Below, in pieces: positions 1-11,100 of a stretch of DNA of 64,000 nt (positions are counted from its first letter, which is position 1; every line of letters starts with the position of its first letter). Location: assembly GCF_042242105.1 (NCBI RefSeq), contig NC_092014.1, forward strand, positions 6,421,874 to 6,485,873, in the 5' to 3' direction. Both the position numbers and the translations under genes were made by a program. The notes beneath the pieces were generated by a model that worked only from the letters and a program-made list of their open reading frames with translations, did not search any database and was not told where the DNA came from. Source of the stretch: Pempheris klunzingeri. Lineage: Eukaryota > Chordata > Actinopteri > Acropomatiformes > Pempheridae.

Positions 1-937
1 CAGACAAGTGCTCTCTGCACTGTTTTCTTCCTTCCTGAAGGGAAAGTCGCTCGAGGAATATGGTCTGAGCCAATCGAACCAGCAAGGCCGCGTCTATGAG
101 TAAGTGATGGAGCAGATCTGTATACCGTTATCCCCTTCAGATGAGCGCCACCATTTATAAATCATAAATCTGGTCTAGAAATGATTTTGGTAAATCATAT
201 TATTTTAGGATAAGAAAGTGCTTAGGATTCATTCTAATCCTTGAACGTCTGTACCAAATACTCGTCCAATTCTGAGCTGTGAGATTCACCATAGGGCCAA
301 AATAGACTAAAAGTCGCAATATTTCAGCCTCTGCTGCCTTAATTTTGACCATTGTTTGGTCAAAAGTATCCATTTTGTCATTTTAATTGTTGGAGTACCC
401 CTTTTAAGAATTCCCTTCACTGGGAAGGGGCTGCCAAGCCCAGACCATCAAACAGTCCAAACTAAAACTACACACAGGTTTGTGGACTGCCTCATCAACA
501 TGGACTTTGATTTGAACCAAAGCCTTGGAGAGCTTTTACATTATGTCACAACACATCAAGTACAAATACTAACAAACGAAAGTGATTGTAATTAAATTTT
601 TTGGTTTATATGCTGCTTTTTCCCCTTTTTTTCAGTTATACGCCGGTGTACGAGTTTGTGTCATCATTCCTGAACAAAGCAGATAAACAGGATGGCAGAG
701 CTGCTGCCATCATGAGACTCGGAGCTGCTGAGGACTTTATTAGACATTTTCAAGTCTCAGGGTACACACACACACACATACACAGGCATTTCCTGTTTTA
801 CAATAATGGCTATCTTCACTTTTTTTTTTTTTTTTTTAAGAAATGTTTTCTTGAATTGATATGATTCTCTACAGGACTTTCATCTTGCAGTCTCCTATGG
901 CTAATGCTGCTGAAGCCAGAGTGGTTTTACTACAGAG

Positions 938-981
<44 letters not shown>

Positions 982-3900
982 CCCATCTTGTGTCCTATTT
1001 GTAACTAATTCATTCTATTTACCTCTTTCTGTGGTCGTGTGTTTGGGTTTTTCCAGGGTAATAGCATCCTTGCAGAGACAGATGGTGATGGCTGATTTTA
1101 CACCAGAGTTCACCCACAAACTGCAGGATTTTTACAAGCAATTCAATTTCCCTGCTGAGCTGAAGAGCATGAGATACAGGTGTGTGTGTTTGAGAATGCA
1201 GTAGTTAAAATGTTTGTGTGTTTTCCTTTATTATCCCCAAGGTTACACATTTAAAGCCTTTTTGTGTATTGTATTATAACTGTGTGTGTGTGTGTGTGCG
1301 TGCTCCAGCCTGTGTGTCCGTCCTTGGGATGATGTCCTGCTGGTGTCTGTTCTGAAGGGGCAGAATGTGTCAGGTGTCCGCAAAGACAAAGGCAAGAAGG
1401 ACGTCCTCAATGAACAGATTTCTGTAATTTTACTGAGAACAGAACTGCTTCAGCGACAGCACAGGTACAAAACTGTCTTTCACCCTTCTACGTACTGTAT
1501 AGACACACACAGATCTGCTAATGAATCCACACCTGGCTGTTAATAATGTCTGCAGGTACAGAGAATTGTGTCGCTACCTACGAGTCGTCCAGACTGATGA
1601 TTCCAAACTGTGAGTGTTCAAGTAACCACAAATATTGAACATATTGAACGGAGAGTTCCTTTTTCCAACAGTCCAGCCAACGTAGAACCAACACTGAATA
1701 CAAAAATGTTTTTGTGGAGGAGAAAAATTTGATTTTAAAACGATTTGTGATTATTGATGATCAGTAACGTTACCAAAGTCTATTCTAAAACATTTCCAAA
1801 TCTGTTTCAATATTTCTCATCCGTTTGCTGTCTGGTTTTATCATAAGATGCCTGATCTTTTACCAAAATTACTTTCATCAAGTATTTATCATGCAACTTG
1901 ATGAAAGCTCATATTTCACACAAAGATCTGAAAAATACATTCACATGCAATTTGAATAAATCACATCTGTTCTGAGTCAAAACTGCAACACTCCAAATGT
2001 TTTGTGTCACATATCAAGTGATTGTTATTGTAAAAATATTATCTGTACTGACACCTTTTATGTTCTCAAGGTTACCTCCTCAGTTTTTAAACTCTACTGG
2101 TAAGATTTCTATAAAAGAAACCAGGCTGTGACGGCACTCGGTGGCTCGTGGAGCATAAAGTCTCAGCCGCAGTAAAGGATCAGAGATCTTATATTATGAA
2201 CATGATGACAGATAATGGCGGCATGAATAAATATTTGGGCAGTTTGATAAAATATTGTATTGGTATGTATAGTGTGTCCTTGAAAAGTGACTGATTGTTG
2301 CAAATTTTGTAAATATTTGTAAAAACAATTTCCCTTGTAGCAGTTTCATCATTTAAAATGACCATTTGAACAATATTCTGTTGCTTTTTTTGGTTTGTAA
2401 ATTTGAATCTGTGTCGCTAACGCACATTTTTAAATGACCTACATATTTAGATACAAAAACAAACCATATGAAGGTTCAGGCCTGTATTTTTTTTAGAACT
2501 ATTCATTAGTACTTTATTATAATTAAAACCTTTCAAAATAAATCTCCTGCATAGATTTATAAATCATTCAGGTGGGATTGGTGACATAAAATTGTTGACT
2601 TGCTGCATTTTATTTGTTTCTCCAGCAGTTTTCAGCAGGTACAAGACCTCCTCCCTTTCTTCATGTGCATGGATGGGAACTTTATGTCCGCTCTGCAATG
2701 TTTGTTCACCTCAGCGAACGCCGCTGCTGCCCGCTTCACTCCAGATCTCTTCCTCTTTTATTTTCGCATCTTAAGAACAGCAACAGCGCCAAAGTTGACA
2801 GTTAGTCAGTCAACACAGCTCTGCTACTCTGCTGCAGAGTGGGAGCCGATTAAAGGTCAGACACAGAAACTATTGCTCTTTTTTTAAAAAAAAAAAAAAG
2901 AAAAGACGTGATTTTCTTGTAAGAAGTCAAACCACTTCCTCTGTCTAGGTGCTGTGCCACTGAGGCGTGCTGAGCTGGTGAAGTTCGCTCTCAGGGTTCA
3001 CAAAGGCTCCTTTGCTGTCTTCACTGACGTGAGTCTGCAACATGTATCACAGTTCAGTTTGCCTTTTACAGATCTCAACAGATAAGAACATCAGCTTACC
3101 CTTTGAAATCATCTTATCAAAATCTGACTTGTGCAGGATTTTTTTTAGCCTTAAAAACAGAGCTCTGTAATGGCTTTGTCTTCCTCCAGAAGACTGTGGG
3201 GCAGCTGCAGCACGTTCATGATGCTACAGCCAGAGTTTTATCAGGAGCTTGTTACAGCTCACTTAATGTCTCTGCACTGACCTTCAGTAAACACTTGAAA
3301 TGATGTTTAAAAAGTACTGAAAAAAATCATGTTTCTAACTAGAAGTTAGTTGTGTTTGTGGTCTTTCCATCAGCTCATATAAACGTCATAAATTGTTAAT
3401 TGCTCCTGACTTTTCTTTTTTTTTTTTATTAATTTTTTTCATGTAATTCATGACTAACTCAGTGAGTCTTTATTCTCACTTAAAGCTCGCTCACGTTCCC
3501 CACATGAATGAATGTATGAGCTCTGTAACTGTAGTTTGCCTCACATGTTCTGTCGTCTCTCTGTTCCAGTCTCAGTGTTGGACCAGTTTACTCACCGTCG
3601 TCAACACACCTTGTGCTTCACTCGCTGCTCTACCAGCACCGAGCCCGCAGTTTCTCCACGTACGTATTTCATGTTTATTAACAGCTGTTTTTAGTTTTTA
3701 TCAATTTTTCTCTTTTCATTCTGTATTTTCATGTCTCATTTTTCAGGAAGCAAATGATGTTGTGAGGTCGATCCTGCTCGGCCAGCACGGGTCAAACATA
3801 CAGATCCCTCGATTCTTTCTGGAGGTTCGTATGTTCTGATCTGCACATACACACTCAAACCTTTGGAAAAGGTACTAAACTGTGTGTTTGTGTTTCAGGT

Positions 3901-5610
3901 GTATCCAGATCAAGCCCTGTTGCTGTTGGTGACGGGAGCTTTAGGTTTGAGGATCCTTAATGATCCTCTGCATCCGGCCCTCCCTGTGCTCAACACGTTT
4001 AAGGTAATCTGTTCATTTCGCCCTTAATGCCACATCCTGGTTGTAGACATTCAGTCCAAACACTGCTTCTGTGTTCCTCACCACCTCCTTAACTTCAATG
4101 GCTGAAATGATAGAACATCTCACAACTAAAAGTTTGACTCATTATGAGTTTTGTGAATATGTCTGGAGATTGTCATGAAGGTCGTATTTAATAACATTTC
4201 TGTCCCTCAGGAGAATTTGTGGGCCTTCACGTGGTTGTTGGAGAATTTGCCTGCAGAACGGCTCTCTTCCTTCACACAGGAGATCACACAGGAGATGGAA
4301 AACACATCGGGTGCGTCAGCGTCGTGATATCCAATCAATACATAGCATCTTTATAAAGGAGCAGTTCAATGCAAAGATGTTTTGGGCTCAGCGTAGTAAC
4401 AGTTTAAGAAAACTAAAGGAGCTAACAAGCCTCTTGTAGCAACCTGTAGGAACCGCATCTCATTATAGTTTAGCATTTTTCATTAGATTTTCTTTATATC
4501 GTTCTGACTTTTTGTCTTTAACACGTTTTTAAAATGGGTTTGGCAGTTTAGTTAATTTGTTTTGTTTTAGTAGTTGGATCCAAACTAACCATTTAAAACA
4601 CCAAAGTCCCCCAATAACACAAACTAAACGATTAAGGCAGCAGTAGACTAGCAGCTCCCATGTAAAATGACTGTTTTTGTCAAGTGAAGCCTCGAGTCGA
4701 GCGACGCGTCCATTTCTAGTTCAACATAAAGGATCTAACAGGTCCACCTCTGTAGGGATCCTTTCTATAATATTGTTGGACACTTCAGACAAAAACAAAC
4801 ACTTTTAGTGGACATACTTTTATCTGGAGCAATTGAACCAAAGGATTAAATTACAGTTTGTTCTCAGCTGCCAACCCAAAATATAGAAAAATAGGACTCA
4901 GTTTTTATACTGGATATACTGGACTTATCCTTCTACCTTAAATTACTGTTTTAAGTGGCACAAAAACAATGTTTTTCAATACCTTCATGCAATATTCGAT
5001 GAAAATGGGGATGTATTTTACATAACTTATATTGATTGCTTTTTTTTTTTTATGCTGTGATTCCAGAAATTATTACATTACAGGACAAACGGGACGTACT
5101 TCTTTATATTGGATTTATAGTGCTTGTTTTATTTTTTTAATTGTTTTTATTTACGTCTCAATGGAAAATTCTGATTTTTAAAAAAATAAAATAAAATTCT
5201 GTAGCTTCCATGTAATATTATTAACTCGCACATAAAACCTAGCATGTCTGTTTCTCTTTCTCAGATGGGGATAATTTGTTATTCTTTCTGGGCGCCATTA
5301 TTCCCACTTTTGTTTCTTCAACGCAGAACTGGGACCAGTAAGTCATGTTTGATTTTTAGCTTGCTGCAACAAAAGTACCACAAGTCTTCTTAGCTAGAAA
5401 AGTTCAGATTTTCTGAAGTAAAAAGTTGTGAATCTGATCTGTTGCCTCTCTTGTTTTCTTCTGCTGTGGTGGTGATCAGCACCTATTGTAAGTTGCTCTG
5501 TCACATGCAGTGATTCTTCACAGTGCGTCTTGTGGTCTGTTGATTTTTACCCTTCTGTTTCTTTTCCTTGTGCAGGCAGTCCAGTGGCTGTTAACCTCTA
5601 CTCCCCGTAA
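1..5610 (+). CDS. 3' part of an unrecognised multi-exon gene (helical protein)
   Basis: I do not recognise this gene. Exons with matching phases and GT/AG borders are 1-99, 636-761, 875-937, 1057-1179, 1309-1464, 1556-1609, 2626-2855 (2629 also fits), 2949-3028, 3570-3659, 3747-3824, 3899-4003, 4211-4310 and 5265-5337. The last pieces, 5480-5487 and 5576-5610, are uncertain. The gene enters from the left edge in an open frame. The roughly 460 readable residues are mostly leucine-rich amphipathic helix, with no signal peptide, clear membrane span or catalytic motif. Recognisable stretches are RLGAAEDFIRHF, WDDVLLVSVLKGQ, DLLPFFMCMDGNFMSAL and FLEVYPDQALLLLVTGALG. The overall look is of a HEAT-like or helical scaffold protein, which is inference only. 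I compared it mentally with FANCA, FAAP100, INTS2 and MMS22L and saw no match. It converges tail to tail with smcr8. Confidence 0.75.
940..978. repeat. (AC)n microsatellite after the exon 875-937 donor
   Basis: It starts within the donor GTACAC of the unnamed plus-strand gene, so the sense strand carries (AC)n at the 5' end of the intron. This is the same polarity as seen in myo15a. Confidence 0.95.
4648..4935 (+). mobile_element. Copy of the unnamed dispersed repeat found at 29408-29775
   Basis: It lies in the same orientation as 29408-29775 and starts with a shared ACTGTTTTTGTCAA block. It continues through CTCTGTAGGGATCCTTTCT, then CACTTTTAGTGGA, and ends near the shared TATCCTT. Identity is patchy with small indels. 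It sits in the long intron between 4311 and 5264 of the unnamed gene. Confidence 0.65.
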
Positions 5611-6531
5611 GGCCCCGTCATAGTGTCAGCTGTAAGTCCCACTACTCATCAGCTGATCATCAGCTGATTCTTCCTCTGTTATTTCAAAATTCACTGTTAA
5701 AGGAAAAGTCTGTAATATCAGTGTTAGAAGTTTAGAAAGTGTTTCATTGTGAGCCTTTAAGGTTAGGAATATGCTTGAATTTGAATATACTCCTTTGAAA
5801 ACACCGGACTTATCCTTAATGTCGATCTGTTTTAATCAGTAGTCTCAGTGCTGATATGATCCGTCATATTTGATCAGGGCATCAAAAATGTGAGGTCAGA
5901 ACAAGTTTGGCTTTTAACTGAATGACTTAAACAGTTAAATTATTATTCATAATTGTAATTTCAGACATTTTAGCACCAACACTAAAAAAGGGTTTGAAAT
6001 AGTGAGTGGATGTGTCACAATAGTATTTTTTTCATTGCTGATCCTTTACTGGCTGCTTTGGCACATAAAACAACCAAACTGTTATCTTTGCCTTGTATCA
6101 TTTAATATATAACATCATGTTAATCAACAGCTCCTGTGTTGAAATAACTTGTTTTGTGCTGTTGTTGTAGCAGGGCCTGATATTACCTGGCGAATACTGA
6201 GGTCACAGCAGCAGGATTTACCTGGACAGACGAGGCGTATGAAGAGAGCACATCCTCACCGTTATTCATTATTTAATGACTTTATAGAGACACTTTATGT
6301 TGCTTCATCCTTTTAATGACTCAATCAGTGTTTGTTCGGTGGATAAACTGGATCCAGCTTCATTCTGCACTCAAGGATTTTGCTTTTGTTTCACTTGAGG
6401 AACTTTTGTTACTTTCTGGAATCACTTTTTGATATTAACTTATATTACAAATGCTCATAAGGGTGCAGTTATGGTTGGTAAACAAATGGACTGTTTTCAT
6501 GAAGTGCTTTGGCCAAATTATAGAAAAGGAC

Positions 6532-6537
6532 AATAAA
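6532..6537 (+). terminator. Poly(A) signal of the unnamed plus-strand gene
   Basis: AATAAA lies about 920 bases after the proposed stop, in AT-rich DNA after the last plus-strand exon. It is the first canonical plus-strand hexamer that would close this transcript. The 3' untranslated region would therefore run from about 5611 to 6555. Confidence 0.5.
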
Positions 6538-7862
6538 GTATTTGCTGGAGTGGATGGCTGAATTATTGCTTAAGTTAATTAATTAGTTAATGAATCCCAA
6601 TGTAAAAATAAGTCTTTATTTTAAATTCAGACACTAAAATTGGCTCATATTTGCATCAATAAAAACACACAGTGTAAAACAAGGAGGCTGTTGCTCTGAT
6701 TAGCTCAGTTTAGAGTTTAGGTTCAGTTTTTAAACCTCTGTTGTCTGGAAGAACTCACATGGTCTAATTAATAGGTTACTGATTATTAAACCTTACCTGA
6801 ATTCACTGATGTTCAGCTAAAACTTGCTGTAGACTTGTTTAACTGCATTTGAAGCTAATGTGTATGTGAAACTTAAAGTTTCTGCTCAGATTGTAATACT
6901 GTAGTATCAGTCACCATGTAGGCTGTTATAAGTAAATCGTAAACAGAGTAAAACGTAATTTACAGCTCATTTTAAGTGAGTATTCTTTTTCACACAAAGG
7001 AAAAATTCACATTTTGGGACATTTCTTACCACAGACTGTATAAGAAGTGGATGTAGCCCCCCTGACATCACCCAGTGGTTTGTGGTCTTCCACTTTGAAG
7101 CCTTGAACAGTGATTTGTTGCTTTTACACTTGCTGTTAATTAAATTTTAGATCGGTATCAAACTTCACATCAAACTCAAATATTTTCCAGTTAACGGTAA
7201 GCTGGCACTAAGACACCCTCTAGTTTTGGGTTTGTTAGTAAAGTAGGCGGTGAGGCTAAAATAACTGCTGATTCAATCTCCCACTACAGTTTAATGTTGA
7301 GTAACACTGTTTTCTAGTGTTTCTGGTGGATAGCCAATTCAGCTGAACCTGTGCTGGCTTAATACTTAGAGCTGAACCCATTTTAAACTGAAGATAAACT
7401 GGTTAAAAGCTAAATGACAGAGCAACACTCCGGATCATTCAGTCAAGGCTGTTTATAAAAGTTATTACTAGCGCATATAGTTCTAAAAACAACAAGCAAC
7501 AGTACTATGCTGGTTTATCACTAACCTCAGATCTATAGTCTTAAATTATACAGTATTCATATGCGGTTCAATTATCTTAAATTACACAGTTGAAACGTGA
7601 TTCAATAATACGCCTTCATTTTAAAAACACACTTGAGCTGTAGAGGCTGCATAAAAGTCTTCGATGCCAATGAGGCACTAGTGCATTTGTGTCCAGTAAA
7701 GCAGCGACTCACAGCATCATGGAGTAAAAGTCACACAGGCACACTAACATTTAACACTGCAGATAAAAACATAAGTGGCATTCTTGTATCTCCAAACTGT
7801 AAAACTCTGCATGAGTGAAAGCTATAGAGAAATCAGTGCATTTGATTGAAGGCATTAGAATA
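6538..7862. other. Intergenic or 3' UTR interval without a gene
   Basis: No coding exon is visible on either strand. A minus-strand AATAAA (TTTATT on plus at 6615-6620) could end the smcr8 transcript, which would give it a 3' untranslated region of about 1.5 kb. If so, the two genes end within about 60 bases of each other. Nothing else was recognised. Confidence 0.4.
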
Positions 7863-8090
7863 CAGGGTTCCTACAGGTGCTGGGAATCCTCAAAATTTGA
7901 AAAATTAATGGAAACTGCTTGAAATTCAGTCACATTAACATAATAAATCATTATCTGATTGAATAGTCTGCCTTTTAGATTGAGAAGTAACAAATATGAT
8001 TTGGGTACAATTAATTCACCACAGCCGTAAAGTGCTGGAAACGCTTGAAAATGCACCTTGAACCAATTTGGACACAGCGTAGGAACCCTG
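7863..8090. mobile_element. 228-base MITE-like element with 12-base terminal inverted repeats
   Basis: The ends are CAGGGTTCCTAC (7863-7874) and GTAGGAACCCTG (8079-8090), perfect inverted repeats of 12 bases. The interior has no coding capacity. TA flanks both sides, and I see no perfect 8-base duplication. That fits a TA-inserting family better than a typical hAT, although CAGGG termini are common in hAT-derived MITEs. It sits just downstream of the smcr8 stop, probably inside its 3' untranslated region. The superfamily is an inference. Confidence 0.7.
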
Positions 8091-8139
8091 TATAAGAGGT
8101 TATCTTTAGGACGAGTCAGTTGTTTTTTTCATCCGGTGT

Positions 8140-11100
8140 TTATGTTGCGTATGTATTTCTGTGCAGTTGCACTGAGCAGTAAGAGAATCTTAAAACCGGT
8201 GGTCCACGTCCTGCGTGGCGCTGTTTGATAAGGTCAGACAGGAAATGAATCACCCTCAAATCGCTCTCACCGCTGCAGAATCCTCGAGTCGACAGGACGT
8301 CCTCTCCCTCTGTACCGTCCTTCCCTGCGGCAGCGTTTGGATGTCGTAGAGTGGGATTAAATGTGAACAGCAGGGCCTGGTTGGCCAGCGCGGTCAGGCC
8401 GCTCTCCAGGTGCAGCAGGTAGGTGAGGCCTCGGCTGATGCCAGTGTGAGGGTCAGCCAGTCTGCCGATGAGAGAGCCCGAGTATGACGGACACTGCAGG
8501 GTCCTCTGGTCCAGGTCCAGCAGGGCCAAATAACGACTGTAGCGGGTCAGAGAGTGAAGAATGCTCAACGAAGAGCTGGAGGGTGACCTGGTGAAGAGGA
8601 AAAGAGAGGACGGAGCAAAACAGAGTTAATTAGTTTTCACATATTCCTACCATTGTCTCAAAACATCACATATTTTTCTGTATTATGCATTAAAATACAA
8701 GGGGACGTTCTGTGACTCAGTGTAAGAAAGGGGTCGACTCTGAGCTCCCTCAGAGCTACGCACTATTAGATATTAAAAGAATAACAACACATTTAAAGCA
8801 GCAATTACTGATTTGTTTGCCAAAGGAACAAGATGTAATCACAACATTAACATTTCATCACCTCATAAAGTTGATAAGGTGAATGTGTTCGCATGCAGTT
8901 GTTTACACGTCAAGCAGACACAGGGCAGCATTAGCATTCGTCAGGAGTCGGGTTTCTGCAAAGTTCAATATGCTCTATTTTGGTCTCCACCAGCTGCTGT
9001 TGGAAACGTCTGCCTGTTCAGCTGCTAAAAGCTCCACTAAGGTTCACTGGCTCATTGCTCGTTGTTTTAACATTAAAGATGGTCACTGTCAATAGAAAAC
9101 TACTGACTACAGCAGCTTTAATACAGAGACTGCACAAAGTGACGGTTGAAAGATTCTGAATATCAGAAGTGTTCATTTAACTTAATGTTCATTTTTGTTG
9201 CCATAGTTTGTAGCGTTGTTCACCAAATATTAATTTCTCCCTGTGACCACAGATTGTACTTCTTCCCAATTCAATTTTCCTGTTTTAGTATATATTTGTT
9301 TTCTTAAATCTTTCCCATCAGGACATTAAGGCAACAGAAAAGTCTTAAACAAGTATAAGGTTATAAGGTATTTCTGCTATTCTCTCCAACATGGACAGTT
9401 TACACAAGACAGACAAGATGACAGGGCATCTCAATATAAAAACAGAAATTATGTGATGAAATGGCAAAGGCATAACATATAGAATAAGGAAAGATGAAAA
9501 TGCAAAGACAGGTAGCAGCTGACTGTGTCTCATGGAGCACCTGTGTATTCCTATCAGTCTCCAGGTGAGCAGGTCGGTCAGCTGAAGCGGCGTCGTCAAA
9601 CTCGGCATCATAGCGTTTCCATCAGGACCGGGAGCAGGCAGGAAGAGACTCAGGGCGTCCACCAGTTTTCCGACCAAATTCTCGTCTCCTCCGATGACAA
9701 CCAGCGGCCGGCCGCTCAGGAGACAAAACATGGCATGCTGGGAGAACGAGTTCTGTTTGAGGAACCTGAGGGCTCTGAGTCCAGCCTTCCTTCTCTTCCT
9801 CTTATCTGAGCAGGCTTTGCTGTGGATATTCTGGGTGGGAGAGGGTGCGTCGGAGGAGCCGGTGAAGCTGGCGCAGTCAGACGCCTCGTCGACGCTCAGC
9901 AGCCTGAGAGGAGGGCAGGGCGGAGACCTCTGGTCAACCTCAGCCAGGGCAACAGGGGGGGCGAAGTTCACATGAAGGTCCGGCACCATCTGATGGACTT
10001 CAGAGCACTGAGGTGTCGACTCCACTGCTTCTTCAGCTAGTGACAGTGATAACAGTTTCATCACATGCTTCAGTGTTTTTGTTTTGTCCCTCAGGCCTAA
10101 ATAATAACATGTACTCACCAATTTATTACTGAAATTCAATAATAAATCCATTGGAGCAAAAAACATGTTTGAATCTGACTTATTACAAGTGATAAAAGTC
10201 CCCAAACTGTCTGTTGGAAACGTCCATCACAGTTTGCAGACACAGTTTGAGCTTAACGCACTTGTGTGTCGCAGCTCTGCTGTGCAGTGAGGAAATATTA
10301 TCGATATTTCTGCTGCCCTCGCTTTTGGTTTTACCTCCAAATTAAGCGGTTTAGATAATCTGGCTTGTTCTCCCCTAAACAAGAGCTAACAGTGGAGAAG
10401 TCTTAAAACAACTGTGCCACATTTCAGCTTGGACTGACAACTAAAATAATCTGTAAATTCAAGTGTGGATGTTTCACATGTAAACACAGTTTTAAAAAAT
10501 ATCCAAATAAGAGTGGACTTTTTTAAACTTGTGTTTAAGTGGGGCGTTTGACCTGAATATGAAGCAGACCTACCTTGCAGTGGCTTGGACATCTTCCCTG
10601 GACTGTTGTCTTCATGGACTTGATTGTTCCCCAAACACTCAGTGCCCTGCTCCTCTTTGATTAAAACCTCACCACTAACAGTTTTTTGCTTGAATGGCTC
10701 TCTATGAACACAACCGTCCTCTTCCTGAACAGGCCCTTCATTTTCATCCTCATTTACGAAAGTAGTCGCATTCAACTTCTCCTCTTTGATGACTTCGTCG
10801 GATTTGCGCTCCGTCAGTATCTCTTCCTCATTCTCAAAGCCGTTACTCAGTGGTTGGTGCTCTGCTTCCTCCTCCGTGATGGCGGTGAGGTCGTCAGGAA
10901 AGATGGACTCGGTGGTGCTCAGCACCTCGATGCTGTCCTCGCTGTTGGCTCGTCTGGCGAACACTCGCACACGCCTGACTCCTGCGTCCACTGTGGCTCG
11001 TCTGTAAGAGGCGTCCATCATCCCGACTGGTGCTTCTGTGGAAGAGGGAGAAGTGTCAGCTGGTGCAGCTGTGCAGTCATTGTTTTCAATGTTGCTTCTT

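Noticed and set aside
2071..2099. Possible small exon of the unnamed gene with good GT/AG borders
   Set aside because: Including it shifts the frame of the next exon (QQVQDLLPFF...), whereas splicing 1609 directly to 2626 keeps the frame open.
9525..10040. Plus-strand open frames opposite smcr8 exon 5
   Set aside because: They are shadows of the GC-rich minus-strand exon, with no splice structure of their own and no recognisable protein.
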